Position numbers and translations under genes: made by a program
In this document: positions 8,450 to 17,622 of the stretch, one piece after another
Numbering within the stretch: the first letter of the stretch is position 1
Layout of the letters: every line of letters starts with the position of its first letter
NCBI GenBank assembly: GCA_012517545.1
Contig: JAAYUW010000105.1
Coordinates: forward strand, 1-39,077
DNA length: 39,077 nt
Reading direction: 5' to 3'
DNA from: Exilispira sp.
Lineage (GTDB): Bacteria; Spirochaetota; JAAYUW01
The notes under the pieces: generated by a model
Databases searched by the model: none
Told to the model about the DNA's origin: nothing
The model's input: the letters and a program-made list of their open reading frames with translations, nothing else

Positions 8450-9670
8450 TTAATAATTTATGTTATATTTTTTCTTAAAGTCAAGAGAAATCATAGCAAA
8501 AATAAAATCATCAATATCACCATCAAGAACTCTATCAGCAGATGAAGATTCATATTTCGATCTATGATCTTTTATTAATGTATAAGGCTGTAATGTATAT
8601 GAACGAATCTGATTTCCCCAGGAGATATCCTTTCTTTCAGCCATTATCTCTTCTTCTTTTTTCTTTTTCTCTTCAAGGTAATATTGGTACAACCTAGATT
8701 TAAGAACCTTCATAGCTGTTTCTTTATTCTGATGCTGGGATCTTTCATTCTGGCATACAACTGTTATTCTGGTTGGTAGATGAATTATTCTAACAGCAGA
8801 GTCAGTTTTATTTATATGCTGACCACCAGCACCTCCTGCTCTAAAAGTTTCAATCTTAATATCTGAAGGATTTATCTGAACATCGACTTCGTCTGAAAGT
8901 TCAGGAAATACATATACTGAAGCAAAAGAAGTATGCCTTCGAGCATTGCTATCGAAGGGAGAGATTCTTACCAGACGATGGATCCCTGTCTCATACTTCA
9001 AAAAACCATATGCATATTCGCCTTTGATATGCAGGGTAGCAACCTTTATCCCTCCACCTTCAACTGGAACTAATTCTAAAACCTCTACCTTAAAATTCTT
9101 CCTCTCTGCATATCTAATATACAACTTAAATAGCATCTGAGCCCAATCTGTAGATTCAAGGCCACCTGCACCAGGTTTTAAGGTCAAAAATGCATTTGAA
9201 TAATCAAGCTGATTAAATATATCGATATAAATAAGTTCTTTAAAAGAAGCTTCTATACTTTGATATAAAGCATAAATATCACTCACATCTTTAGTAGAAG
9301 AAGAGTTCGCCTGTTCGATAAAAGCCATAAGATCTTCGAAATCATTTGATATTTTTTTTAGAGAAGTGATTTTTTTTTCCAATCTATTAAGCAGAGATAA
9401 AACTTTCTTAGCATTGGCTTGATCAGACCAAAAAACTTCATCTTGAGTCTGAGAGTTTAGTTCTGCGATTTGCTCTTCCAGTTTATCTAAAGGAATGGAG
9501 TTCTGGATCTCTTTAAACTGTGCATACAACTGACTTGATAATTTTTTTAATGTAAAGTAATCAACCTGAGAGTTTGTTGAAGTATCATTTGGTTTATTGA
9601 TTTGTGAATTTAAATCTTCATCAAAATTTTCTTCAAAATATTCAAATGATTCCTGATTTTTTTCACTCAT
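8450..9670 (-). CDS. prfB: Peptide chain release factor 2 (RF2)
   Basis: A 406-residue class I release factor that recognises UGA and UAA stop codons on the ribosome and triggers peptide release. The codon-reading tripeptide SPF (237-239) marks it as RF2 rather than RF1, and the catalytic GGQ is at 282-284 in RAGGAGGQHINK. The protein is about 40 residues longer than usual RF2 because of an acidic, Asn/Ser-rich N-terminal extension before the normal start near residue 38. Unlike many prfB genes, the frame is continuous, with no internal UGA and no need for a programmed +1 frameshift. GGTG lies about ten bases before the ATG. It sits just upstream of cheY. Confidence 0.95.
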   Translation of the reverse strand: MSEKNQESFEYFEENFDEDLNSQINKPNDTSTNSQVDYFTLKKLSSQLYAQFKEIQNSIPLDKLEEQIAELNSQTQDEVFWSDQANAKKVLSLLNRLEKKITSLKKISNDFEDLMAFIEQANSSSTKDVSDIYALYQSIEASFKELIYIDIFNQLDYSNAFLTLKPGAGGLESTDWAQMLFKLYIRYAERKNFKVEVLELVPVEGGGIKVATLHIKGEYAYGFLKYETGIHRLVRISPFDSNARRHTSFASVYVFPELSDEVDVQINPSDIKIETFRAGGAGGQHINKTDSAVRIIHLPTRITVVCQNERSQHQNKETAMKVLKSRLYQYYLEEKKKKEEEIMAERKDISWGNQIRSYTLQPYTLIKDHRSKYESSSADRVLDGDIDDFIFAMISLDFKKKYNINY

Positions 9671-10389
9671 ACCTTTTTTTCACCTGATAAAAATATAATA
9701 ACTTGATATATATATAAATAAAGCATAGATCAACTATAAAATCTTGTTTTAATATTAAAAATACTAATTAATCGGAACTAATCGGAAAAAGCAAAAATTA
9801 TATGCTAATCTTGAAAACAAGATAAATAAAATAAGAAAAAGTTCAATAAAAAGATGCTACAGTTCATGGTTAAAAGTCTACAGTACTGGAATCATGCTAT
9901 TATCGATACCTTCTAAAGTCTAAAATCCGGAAATAATTTATTATCAATACTATCAAAAGCCAAAAGTCATAGAAAAATAAGCTCATCTGGCAAATGAGTA
10001 GCTTTTGATATTCGATTCTTTTCCAGGTCAGATCATAAAAAGAAAAGTAAAAAGCAAAAAATACTGGTTTTTCGCAAATTTTCTTTGTATAGCAAAGCCT
10101 TAAAAACTAACAAATAACTAAAATCAACAATCATCTTTGTTCATTATTGTTATTTGGATCCTTTATAAAATTGATATTTACTTTTATTGTTTTATTGTTA
10201 TAATCAATTTGCCTGTGAATTAAATATTAATAAAAAACTCCTTTATTTGCTTTTAAAAAGGATAAAATCCTTTTTTAGTCATTTAGATCTATATTTACGG
10301 CAAATTATGCTATATTCTTGCTCTTTTTTAGGTTAATAGCAATATTATTTCTTGCTATTTTTTTATTTTTAATTAAAGAAGAGAATTAT
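9671..10389. other. Long intergenic region with repeats
   Basis: About 720 bases between the divergent prfB and amidohydrolase genes. It holds three degenerate heptad-repeat blocks (9859-9972) and a small hairpin (CTCAT 9982-9986 with ATGAG 9994-9998). No supported gene is seen. Promoters for both flanking genes must lie here but none is clear enough to call. Confidence 0.6.
9859..9972 (-). repeat. Intergenic heptad repeat, copy B (three blocks)
   Basis: Three degenerate blocks of AAAGTCN units at 9859-9890, 9911-9936 (TAAAGTCTAAAATCCGGAAA) and 9943-9972 (ATCAATACTATCAAAAGCC and onward). The order of the blocks and the ATCAATAC spacer match copy E at 34232-34333. Confidence 0.6.
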
Positions 10390-11187
10390 ATGAAAGAAGT
10401 TAAAATTGCTCTTGTTCAATTCAAACCTAATCATTTAAATATTGAAAAGAATCTTGAAAGATCTTTTGATTTAATAGAGCAAAATCAAGGAGCAGACATA
10501 TATCTTTTCCCCGAGTTGTACTTAAGTGGCTATCTATTTACTTCCATAGAAGAAGTTAAAAAGGTAGCTCTAAGATCTGATAATATAGTTTTTGATACTA
10601 TCAAAAAATATACAAAAGACAAAAAAATTGCCATTATCGGTGGATATGCTGAAGATGAAAGTGGAAGATTTTTTAATTCTGCTTTTTTTATAGCCGAAGG
10701 CGAGTTTCTTCTCAACTATAGAAAGGTTCATCTTTTCAACGAAGAAAAATTATTTTTTTCTCCATCTTTCAATGGTTATAAAGTTACAAAGTATAGAGAC
10801 ATTAATTTTGGTATAATGATTTGTTTTGACTGGATCTTTCCTGAAGCTGCACGAACCTTAACTCTAAAGGGGGCTAATATCATTTTGCATCCCTCAAACC
10901 TTGTCTTGCCCTACTGCCAGGATGCAATGATAACAAGAGCTCTGGAAAATAGAGTCTTTATTGCCACCTGTAATAGAGTTGGAACTGAAAAAGTTGGTAA
11001 GAAAAAACTTGCATTTACAGGTAAATCTCAGATAGTTGATCCTTCCGGGAAAAGACTTATACAACTTCCATCTTCAAAAGAGACTGTTAAAATAGTTAAA
11101 ATTGATGCTTCCTTGAGTGAAAATAAAAATATTACCAACCTTAACAATCTACTTCAAGATAGAAGACCTGATCAGTATATTATGTAG
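10390..11187 (+). CDS. Nitrilase-superfamily carbon-nitrogen hydrolase
   Basis: A 265-residue cytoplasmic amidohydrolase of the nitrilase superfamily, which hydrolyses an amide or nitrile C-N bond through a Glu-Lys-Cys triad. The triad is visible: E42 (FPELYLSGY), K112 (YRKVHLF) and C145 (GIMICFDW). I chose the ATG at 10390 because family proteins begin here (MKEVKIALVQF) and GAAGAG lies just upstream; a longer frame from TTG at 10318 would add an implausible hydrophobic leader. It precedes tRNA-Leu by 15 bases. Substrate is not clear; the family includes omega-amidase, N-carbamoylputrescine amidase and others. Length is normal. Confidence 0.87.
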   Translation: MKEVKIALVQFKPNHLNIEKNLERSFDLIEQNQGADIYLFPELYLSGYLFTSIEEVKKVALRSDNIVFDTIKKYTKDKKIAIIGGYAEDESGRFFNSAFFIAEGEFLLNYRKVHLFNEEKLFFSPSFNGYKVTKYRDINFGIMICFDWIFPEAARTLTLKGANIILHPSNLVLPYCQDAMITRALENRVFIATCNRVGTEKVGKKKLAFTGKSQIVDPSGKRLIQLPSSKETVKIVKIDASLSENKNITNLNNLLQDRRPDQYIM

Positions 11188-11202
11188 ACTTCTATAATTT
11201 AT

Positions 11203-11284
11203 GTCGGAGTGGTGGAACTGGCAGACACGCTAGATTCAGGATCTAGTGAGGCAACTTGTAGGGGTTCAAATCCCCTCTCCGACA
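11203..11284 (+). tRNA. tRNA-Leu (anticodon CAG)
   Basis: A complete cloverleaf: the acceptor stem GTCGGAG pairs with CTCCGAC, the anticodon stem CTAGA/TCTAG encloses the loop TTCAGGA with anticodon CAG at 11237-11239, and the T arm is AGGGG-TTCAAAT-CCCCT. The variable arm (TGAGGCAACTTGT) is of the long class, as expected for leucine, though on the short side. The discriminator is A at 11284. The 3' CCA is not encoded and must be added by the CCA enzyme. A T-run follows directly. Confidence 0.96.
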
Positions 11285-11433
11285 CATTTTTTTACTAAAA
11301 TAAAAGATTTATTCAGAATATTTCCCATAATTTAATACAACTACAAGAAACAACTTGCTTTCAATATCGAGACACTCTTTATTAAAAAGCTTCTGCTAAA
11401 GTGATTCCCCGCATAATATTCTTTCGCTCTTAG

Positions 11434-11472
11434 CTGTTTATAACAGTCTAAAGTCTAAAGCCAGAAAATAAG
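11434..11472 (-). repeat. Intergenic heptad repeat, copy C1
   Basis: CTGTTTATAACAG (a small perfect hairpin, arms CTGTT/AACAG) runs into CAGTCTAAAGTCTAAAGCC. The join TTATAACAG plus AAAGTC units is the reverse complement of the arrangement in copy A. Confidence 0.6.
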
Positions 11473-11600
11473 AGAATATAGAGAAGAATAATGAACTATT
11501 TGCATAGCAAAGTTCAAAAATTTTATTTAATCTCATTCAATCTCTCCAGAAGTTTTATTAATATGACTTATAAAAAAACAAGGGATTGATAATATCAGTT

Positions 11601-11642
11601 AAGTTTATTCCCGGATTTTCAACTTTTGACTATTGACTGTTG
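11601..11642 (+). repeat. Intergenic heptad repeat, copy C2
   Basis: AAGTTTATTCCCGGATTTTC opens the block, followed by ACTTTTGACTATTGACTGTTG. The opening part is nearly identical to copy D at 23454-23480 and to the reverse complement of copy E. Confidence 0.65.
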
Positions 11643-11677
11643 TCCTATACTTAGCTTTAAAAAGCCTATTTAAGTAA

Positions 11678-11738
11678 ATAGTCAAAATCAAAAGTGATAA
11701 TTTTAAATCAAAAGTCTAAGGAAAAGTCTAAAGATAAG
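11678..11738 (-). repeat. Intergenic heptad repeat, copy C3
   Basis: Degenerate AAAGTCN units: ATAGTCAAAATCAAAAGTGA at 11678-11697, then two AAAAGTCTAAG-type units at 11709-11733. Confidence 0.5.
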
Positions 11739-11847
11739 AAACAGTATACAGATAGATTATCTTTCCATTAATAGAGAAATAATTTGATAAAAAAAATAAA
11801 GCAAATAAAATGAATAAAACTGATATGTAAATTAGCAGAGGATATAT

Positions 11848-12807
11848 ATGAGTAATTCTGGTAATAATATTCTTCAAAAAGTCTTTGATTCAATAGAAGG
11901 AAAAATAATTGGTCAAAAAGAGATAATACAAAAGATCTGCATAGCTTTGTTTGCTGGTGGACATATTTTACTGGAGGGAGTTCCAGGCACTGGTAAAACT
12001 TACATCCTAAAATCTTTAGCGTCGCTATTCAATTTAAGTTTCAAGCGGATCCAGTTTACTCCGGATCTTCTGCCTTCAGATATAACTGGAAGCATGATTT
12101 TTGATCCTAAAACTCTTACTTTTATACCTTTTAAAGGACCTGTATTTAACTCAATAATTCTGGCTGATGAGATTAATAGATCTCCTGCTAAAGTCCAATC
12201 AGCTTTACTACAGGCTATGCAAGAGTATGAAGTCAATCTTGGTGGAGAAAATTATCCTATTTCAAAACCTTTTTATGTTGTTGCTACTCAGAACCCTATC
12301 GAACATGAAGGTACTTATCCTCTACCTGAAGCACAACTGGACAGGTTTATGTTTAAACTTATAATATCATATCCAACCAAAGAGGATGAAGTAAAGATTT
12401 TAAGTAATATAAACCCAATAGAAAAAGATAAATTAGAACCTGCCTTTAATATAGATGAATTTTCTAATATTCAAAAGAATATAGATGAAATTTTTTTTGA
12501 TGATAGATTGATCAATTATATATGCGACCTGATTCAGGCAACGAGGAACCAGAAAAATTACGCCCTTGCTCATCTTGCAAATTATATCCAGTGGGGTGCC
12601 TCAACAAGAGCGAACATAGCTCTTTATAAAGCATCAAAGGTCAAAGCCTTCTTTGATGATAGAAAATTTGTTATACCTGAAGACGTACTCTATATATTGC
12701 ATGATGTCCTCAGGCATCGCATAATACTTTCATATGAAGCCATCGCAAGTGGAGTAACTGTAGAATCAATAATTTCTGAAATTGCGGATCATATACCAAT
12801 ACCCTGA
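11848..12807 (+). CDS. MoxR-family AAA+ ATPase
   Basis: A 319-residue AAA+ ATPase of the MoxR group, chaperone-like enzymes that act with von Willebrand factor A (VWA) proteins. The Walker A motif is GVPGTGKT (44-51), Walker B ends in D107-E108 (IILADEINRSP), and sensor 1 follows in ATQNPIEHEGTYPLPEAQLD, the family signature. GAGG lies seven bases before the ATG. It is the first gene of the Bat cluster, followed by DUF58 and two VWA proteins, the usual arrangement for MoxR genes. By analogy it should help assemble or activate the VWA proteins at the membrane, but a specific client is not shown by sequence. Confidence 0.94.
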   Translation: MSNSGNNILQKVFDSIEGKIIGQKEIIQKICIALFAGGHILLEGVPGTGKTYILKSLASLFNLSFKRIQFTPDLLPSDITGSMIFDPKTLTFIPFKGPVFNSIILADEINRSPAKVQSALLQAMQEYEVNLGGENYPISKPFYVVATQNPIEHEGTYPLPEAQLDRFMFKLIISYPTKEDEVKILSNINPIEKDKLEPAFNIDEFSNIQKNIDEIFFDDRLINYICDLIQATRNQKNYALAHLANYIQWGASTRANIALYKASKVKAFFDDRKFVIPEDVLYILHDVLRHRIILSYEAIASGVTVESIISEIADHIPIP

Positions 12808-13048
12808 TTTTATCGTATATATATTGATCAAAAAAAGTTACAAACTAAGCTTTTATATAGCAAACAGATATTTATACTGATTATTTTTAAAGTATTATTT
12901 AGATTATATAAAATTATTTTTATTTTCTGGAATTTAAGCTATCAATTCTAAACTTTAGATTATTGGACTTTAATTTATTAATTTTAATTTTTTTGCTTTT
13001 AATATTAATTCGAGAAAATAGAAAATAAATTAGAATAATGAAATGTAG

Positions 13049-13900
13049 ATGGGGAATATGAAAACCAAGCTTGCCGAAGATTTGTTTTTTAATCAACAAT
13101 TGCTTCAACTTTATATGATTTCTAATAAAACATTTATTGGAGATTATAAAACAGCTTTTAAAGGGATTGGGCTTGATTTTTATCAAAATAGACTTTATTC
13201 ACAGGATGATTCAATAAGACAAATAAATTGGTATCTCTTTGCAAAATTAAGAGAACTTTATGTTAAAGAATATATAGAAGACAGAAATAGATACAATGTC
13301 ATCTGTCTTGATATATCAAAATCGATGTTTATAAAAATAAAAAAGCCATATAAAATGGAACAGGCTCTAGGTGTTGCGCTACTCTTGCTTTATTCCTCTC
13401 TAAAAGTCGGTGATAACACATGCTTTTTACTATTCTCAGATGATGTTAAGTTATTTTTCCCATTTAAAAAAAATTTTAACACATTTTTTCAGATATTTAG
13501 TTGTTTAAAAAATTTGACTGTAGATTTAGAAGCTTCATTTGAATGTCATAAGATTTTTGAAAAACTTTTTAATATTTTAAAAAAAAGAGCACATATATTT
13601 TTGGTTTCTGATTTTATTTTCAGACTTGATGAAAAACTTTTACAATCTCTCACTCAAAAACATAGCTTGACTGCAATCACAATAATAGATGATGAGGAAC
13701 GAAGGATAGATTCACTTTTAAAAAATCGTTCTTCTTTCGAATATAGTTCACTTCTTAAACAGGAGACTTACTATGAAACATATTATAAAAATAGTTCAAT
13801 TCTGAAAAAGTATAACATAGATGTTGTTCCTATATCTTCAATAAATAATCCATTGTCTACACTTCAAAATTTTTTAAGATCAAAAAGGACAGTGAACTAA
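13049..13900 (+). CDS. DUF58 (VWA-like) protein of the Bat cluster
   Basis: A 283-residue protein of the DUF58 family, almost always encoded beside MoxR. The family core is plain: GDYKTAFKGIGLDFYQNRLY, then RQINWYLFAKLRELYVKEYIED, followed by the VWA-like metal site DISKSM. No signal peptide or membrane helix is seen, so it is probably cytoplasmic and could bring the ATPase to its clients. The start is uncertain: ATG 13049 has no good ribosome-binding site, while ATG 13058 three codons later is preceded by GGGG. A 241-base AT-rich gap separates it from MoxR. Coding DNA here is clearly more AT-rich than in the housekeeping genes of the window. Confidence 0.85.
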   Translation: MGNMKTKLAEDLFFNQQLLQLYMISNKTFIGDYKTAFKGIGLDFYQNRLYSQDDSIRQINWYLFAKLRELYVKEYIEDRNRYNVICLDISKSMFIKIKKPYKMEQALGVALLLLYSSLKVGDNTCFLLFSDDVKLFFPFKKNFNTFFQIFSCLKNLTVDLEASFECHKIFEKLFNILKKRAHIFLVSDFIFRLDEKLLQSLTQKHSLTAITIIDDEERRIDSLLKNRSSFEYSSLLKQETYYETYYKNSSILKKYNIDVVPISSINNPLSTLQNFLRSKRTVN

Positions 13901-14063
13901 ATAGCAAATAAGTTATAAGATTTAAAGAATTTTCAATCTATTGATTATATATTAACAATCCGGGATTCTCTTTTTTAAGAGTTGTAACATTTAAGGTTGA
14001 AATAGGATAATTGATACAAATGTTTGCAAATTAGAATATTAAAAAGTACCATGGTTGAGTAAT

Positions 14064-14885
14064 ATGAAAAAATTCTATATAATAACTTTATTTATTTTAT
14101 CTTTTTTTGTATTCACAAGCGCAAATATTGAGATTCAACCATCTAAAATTTACTGTGGAAGTAAATTTACTCTGTTAATAAATCTGACTGATTATGGAAT
14201 ATCCATCGCCGGTACATCAACGCCTTATTTGAAATCATATAACGAAAATATCAATATAATATCTTATCAATTTAAATATAGAAAAAACAAACTTTTTCTT
14301 TCGATCGAAATGCAAATTTTTTCAAATAATTCAATCAATTTATCTGATGTTTCGCTTATAGATGGAGATAATGTTTACACCTTTTCATCTATATCAATAC
14401 CAATCAAAAAATTGGAAAGCAATGTTTTTTCAATTCCAAAAGATAATTTTTTTCAAAAGAGACTCTATATCAATATTTTGATATCATTATTTCTAATAAC
14501 AATAATAATATTTTTTATTTTTTTTATTTTGAAATTTGCTATTGATAATATTAAATCAAAAAATAGATATAATATTTCTAAAAAAGCCTTTTATGGTAAA
14601 AAAGAAAATTTAGTAAGACTCATAAACAAAATAAGATTAGATATAAATGATTGCATAAATTTCAAAAAGGATATTTTAGTTTTTTTAGATGAATGGAATC
14701 TTTTCTTCACTGGCTTTCAAAACAGTTGCAAACTTGATGGGTTGCAGGAGGATGCACAGAGTATAAGAAATTTGATATATAGCTCTCCATCATTTCTATA
14801 TGATAATTTTAAGGATTTTATTGACTCGAAATTACTTGAAATTGAAAAAAAACTAAAAGATATTTACTATCAAAACTCTCAATAA
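14064..14885 (+). CDS. Anchored envelope protein of the Bat cluster (BatD-like, unnamed)
   Basis: A 273-residue protein with a signal peptide (about 1-20), an extracytoplasmic beta-rich domain of about 110 residues starting IEIQPSKIYCGSKFTLLINL, one strong membrane helix (about 135-158, many Ile and Phe) and a cytoplasmic helical tail of some 110 residues. The opening phrase resembles the start of BatD-type domains (an exported domain that begins just after the signal peptide). I recognise no catalytic motif. A TTG three codons upstream would keep the frame, but ATG 14064 begins a normal signal peptide. In many Bat clusters an uncharacterised anchored protein sits between DUF58 and BatA; this one occupies that position. 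Confidence 0.6.
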   Translation: MKKFYIITLFILSFFVFTSANIEIQPSKIYCGSKFTLLINLTDYGISIAGTSTPYLKSYNENINIISYQFKYRKNKLFLSIEMQIFSNNSINLSDVSLIDGDNVYTFSSISIPIKKLESNVFSIPKDNFFQKRLYINILISLFLITIIIFFIFFILKFAIDNIKSKNRYNISKKAFYGKKENLVRLINKIRLDINDCINFKKDILVFLDEWNLFFTGFQNSCKLDGLQEDAQSIRNLIYSSPSFLYDNFKDFIDSKLLEIEKKLKDIYYQNSQ

Positions 14886-14974
14886 ATGGCTCTCCTTTAT
14901 TTAGCTTTAAAATAATTAAACCTTAAGTAAAATCTTATTTCAGAAGAGTCATAAATTATTTAAAAAGAAGAAAA

Positions 14975-15952
14975 ATGAGATTTTCTTACCCTCTAAATTT
15001 TCTTTTACTTATTCCAGCTGCAGGCATTTTTTATTTGATTATAATCTTAAAAAGAGGAAAAACAGGTTTTCCTCTAAGTTCTATCCCTGTAAAACCAGAA
15101 AAATTAAACTATTTGATGTTTTTTAAGTATTTATTTTTATTTTTGGTTCTATTTTTATTGATAATAGGAAGCACATCTCCCATGGTTCCTATTTCTAAAG
15201 TTCCGATCGAAGAGAAAGGACATGCTTTTGTTTTCTGTCTTGATATCTCTTCAACGATGAAAGCACTTGATTTTGCACCTCAAGATAGATTTTTTAAAGC
15301 AAAAGAGACTATTAAAGAATTTATAGATAACAGAAAGATGAATTTTTATGGACTTGTGATCTTTGCAAAATATTCACTCCCGATAGTACCTCTCACTTTT
15401 GATAATAACTTTCTAATCCAAAAACTTGAATCTATTCAGATTGGAGATATAGAAGATGGCACAGCAATTGGAAATGCTATTATCAATGCTGTAGAACTTT
15501 TAAAGTACTTCAAAGGTGAATCAAAAAATATAATATTAATAACAGATGGAATCAACAATGATGGATACATTGATCCTATTTTCGCAGTGCAAGTAGCAAA
15601 AAATTATGGTATGAAGGTATACCCTATAGCTATTGGGTCAGATTCACCTGTGAATTTCCCTTTTGTTGATTCAAAAGGCCTTTCTTACACCAAGAAGATT
15701 AAAATTTCAGTGGATATTGCCCTATTAAGACAAATAGCACAAATAGGAGGCGATGGAAAAGTTTATACAGCTACAAATTCTAGAGAATTCGACAGTATCT
15801 TCAAAGAGATTGAAAAGCAAAATCCAATAGAACTAAATATCAAATCTTATATTACATACAAGTCCATAGATCATTTGTTTTATGTTTTGTCTGTATTGAC
15901 TTTTATCATTTTTCTTTTTCTTGAACTATTTTCTATAGAGGTTGAATATTAA
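14975..15952 (+). CDS. batA: BatA-like VWA membrane protein
   Basis: A 325-residue VWA protein with two N-terminal membrane helices (about 7-25 and 48-66) and one C-terminal helix (about 303-320), leaving the VWA domain between them. The metal-binding (MIDAS) site is complete: D90-x-S92-x-T94 (DISSTM), T163 (DGTAIG) and D191 (ITDGINNDG). This is the architecture of BatA/BatB (Bacteroides aerotolerance) proteins. It follows the anchored protein by 89 bases and overlaps the next VWA gene by one base (TAATG), so the two VWA proteins are translationally coupled and probably act as a pair. The name is based on architecture and order. Confidence 0.85.
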   Translation: MRFSYPLNFLLLIPAAGIFYLIIILKRGKTGFPLSSIPVKPEKLNYLMFFKYLFLFLVLFLLIIGSTSPMVPISKVPIEEKGHAFVFCLDISSTMKALDFAPQDRFFKAKETIKEFIDNRKMNFYGLVIFAKYSLPIVPLTFDNNFLIQKLESIQIGDIEDGTAIGNAIINAVELLKYFKGESKNIILITDGINNDGYIDPIFAVQVAKNYGMKVYPIAIGSDSPVNFPFVDSKGLSYTKKIKISVDIALLRQIAQIGGDGKVYTATNSREFDSIFKEIEKQNPIELNIKSYITYKSIDHLFYVLSVLTFIIFLFLELFSIEVEY

Positions 15953-16992
15953 TGACTAAAGCAACAATTATTATTTTTCTTGCAACTTTTTTATTGATAA
16001 TTGGTATTTTGTTGAAACATCATATCTATAAAAATTTCATAATAACCAAGAATTATAATGATTCTTATCTTAAAAAAAAATTCATAAAAAAAATGATTTT
16101 GCTTTTTTTTATAGCACTGTCAATAGCTCTCACCTTTTCAAATTTTAATATCGGTTACAAAAAATTACCTACATATGCTAATTTTATTGATACTGTGATA
16201 ATGATCGATTATTCAACTTCTATGCTTGCTAATGATGTTGAACCAAATAGATTTTTTGCCTCTAAAATAATTGCAAATAATTTTATAGATAATTTCCAAA
16301 ATAATAGATTTGCCTTTGTACTATTTGGTGATGATCCATATATCGAGATCCCTTTAACTGATAATTTAGAATTTATGAAGAGAATTATAAATTCAATAGA
16401 TTTGAATGATCAGTATTATAGGGCTTCAAGGATTATTTCAGCAATAGAAACATGCATAAATCTTCTTGAAAGAAGCCCTGCAACTTATAAAAATCTTATA
16501 ATTATTTCTGACTTTGATTTTGCTGAAAATCAATTGACTTCTTCATTAAAAAAAAGAATTTCCACGGAACTTGCATACATATATTGCATAATTATTTCTT
16601 CTCGCGAGGGATCCAGGATTTATCTTCCTCAGAAAGGTTCTTTTTTGAAAGATCAGTTTCAAAACGATGTATTTTCAAAAACAAATATCAATTTTATTAA
16701 CGATTTAGCAACTTTACCAAATTGTTTTATAAATAGATGGCAGGATTCCTTTGAGAAATATATTGAAATTATTCAAAAAAATCAAAAAGATCAACTTGTT
16801 AAGCTGCAAACAAATGATAATATATCACCAAGAAAGGCTAACTTTTTCTTTGGATTTTTAGCAGCTATTTTTATCATCTTTTATATCTTCGAAAATATAG
16901 ACATTAGTGAAATTTTATATGATGGTTTATTGTTAATTCGCAAAATTGGTTCTTCTTTGTTTCATTTTGATAAGAAAGAAAAAAAATTATAA
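15952..16992 (+). CDS. batB: BatB-like VWA membrane protein
   Basis: A 346-residue second VWA protein with the same plan as BatA: N-terminal helices (about 4-22 and 47-64), a VWA domain and a C-terminal helix (about 297-313). The metal site reads D86-x-S88-x-S90 (DYSTSM) and D187 (IISDFDF), while the position of the usual threonine appears to be S159 (YRASRI), a conservative change. Its ATG shares a base with the batA stop codon. It is more diverged and more AT-rich than BatA. The BatB name rests on position between BatA and the TPR protein. Confidence 0.82.
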   Translation: MTKATIIIFLATFLLIIGILLKHHIYKNFIITKNYNDSYLKKKFIKKMILLFFIALSIALTFSNFNIGYKKLPTYANFIDTVIMIDYSTSMLANDVEPNRFFASKIIANNFIDNFQNNRFAFVLFGDDPYIEIPLTDNLEFMKRIINSIDLNDQYYRASRIISAIETCINLLERSPATYKNLIIISDFDFAENQLTSSLKKRISTELAYIYCIIISSREGSRIYLPQKGSFLKDQFQNDVFSKTNINFINDLATLPNCFINRWQDSFEKYIEIIQKNQKDQLVKLQTNDNISPRKANFFFGFLAAIFIIFYIFENIDISEILYDGLLLIRKIGSSLFHFDKKEKKL

Positions 16993-17040
16993 TTGGTATA
17001 TATAACTTAATGCGAAATTACTTCAAAAGACAGGAAAAAA

Positions 17041-17622
17041 ATGATAATAAGAAACAAAATGTTGAATATTTTTATATTGATTTTTTTTCTCATTACAACA
17101 GGCTTTCTCATTTTTTTAAACTTTACATTGCAAGGAAAATATTTGCTTTCCATTCTTCAAAAAAATAATGACTACTATTTTATAAATCTCAATAGATTAG
17201 CAAAAAATAGCAAGGAAGCAGAGATCGATCTCTGTATCTTATTATTAAACAACAATCTTTTAATTTCAGCTAAAAATCAAATTGATAATCTTGAAAAAAT
17301 TCAGATGAATAAACGGGAAAAATCCATTTTTTTCACTTTAAAATCTGCACTTTATTTAAAATATCAAGATTTAAATTCTGCAAAAAAATATGCGATTGAA
17401 GCCTTAAAGCTTAATCCAGATGAAACTTATATGCAAAAAAATCTATCTTATATACTTATGCTTATAGAAAAAGAATCCACAAAAAATGAAACTAACTCGT
17501 TTTTTGAAGAAATATCAAATTTTCAATATCTTGACCTTCAGAATCTTCAAAAATCTCAAAATCAGTACATTGGAAATCAGCTTGAAAAATCTTCTGGTAA
17601 AAATAATGAAAGATATTGGTAA
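17041..17622 (+). CDS. batC: BatC-like anchored TPR protein
   Basis: A 193-residue protein with an N-terminal membrane helix (about 8-28) and tetratricopeptide-like repeats. The clearest repeat is ALYLKYQDLNSAKKYAIEAL followed by KLNPDE at about 102-127. The C-terminal 45 residues are polar and rich in Gln and Asn, a common tail of BatC proteins. AGGA lies six bases before the ATG. Its end overlaps the start of batD by 17 bases. In Bat clusters the TPR protein is thought to hold the VWA proteins together at the membrane; that role is inferred from context. Confidence 0.7.
   Translation: MIIRNKMLNIFILIFFLITTGFLIFLNFTLQGKYLLSILQKNNDYYFINLNRLAKNSKEAEIDLCILLLNNNLLISAKNQIDNLEKIQMNKREKSIFFTLKSALYLKYQDLNSAKKYAIEALKLNPDETYMQKNLSYILMLIEKESTKNETNSFFEEISNFQYLDLQNLQKSQNQYIGNQLEKSSGKNNERYW

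Larger units (their letters stand above)
11285..11847. other. Long intergenic region with three heptad-repeat blocks
   Basis: About 560 bases between tRNA-Leu and the MoxR gene. It contains heptad-repeat copies at 11434-11472, 11601-11642 and 11678-11738 in both orientations. No open frame is supported. The promoter of the Bat operon is expected near the right end but no strong -35/-10 pair stands out. Confidence 0.6.

Noticed and set aside
9769-9790. Direct repeat of TAATCGGAA as an operator
   Set aside because: Only two short copies in AT-rich DNA, with no regulator or promoter to link them to.
9982-9998. Small hairpin CTCAT/ATGAG as a terminator
   Set aside because: The stem is only five bases, and no gene on either strand ends just before it.
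10318-10389. TTG-started N-terminal extension of the nitrilase-family protein
   Set aside because: It would add a 24-residue hydrophobic leader not seen in this cytoplasmic family; ATG 10390 has a purine-rich site upstream and matches the family start.
12940-12980. Possible worn heptad repeat (AAACTTTAGATTATTGGACT)
   Set aside because: One GACTTT unit in very AT-rich DNA without the common flanks; too weak to count.
13901-14063. CCGGGATT phrase as a further heptad-repeat copy
   Set aside because: It shares only the CCGGGA core; no AAAGTC or GACTTT units flank it.
17486-17605. Upstream extension of the BatD frame
   Set aside because: It would overlap batC by 137 bases, and its translation is low in protein-like features; ATG 17606 gives a normal short overlap and signal segment.
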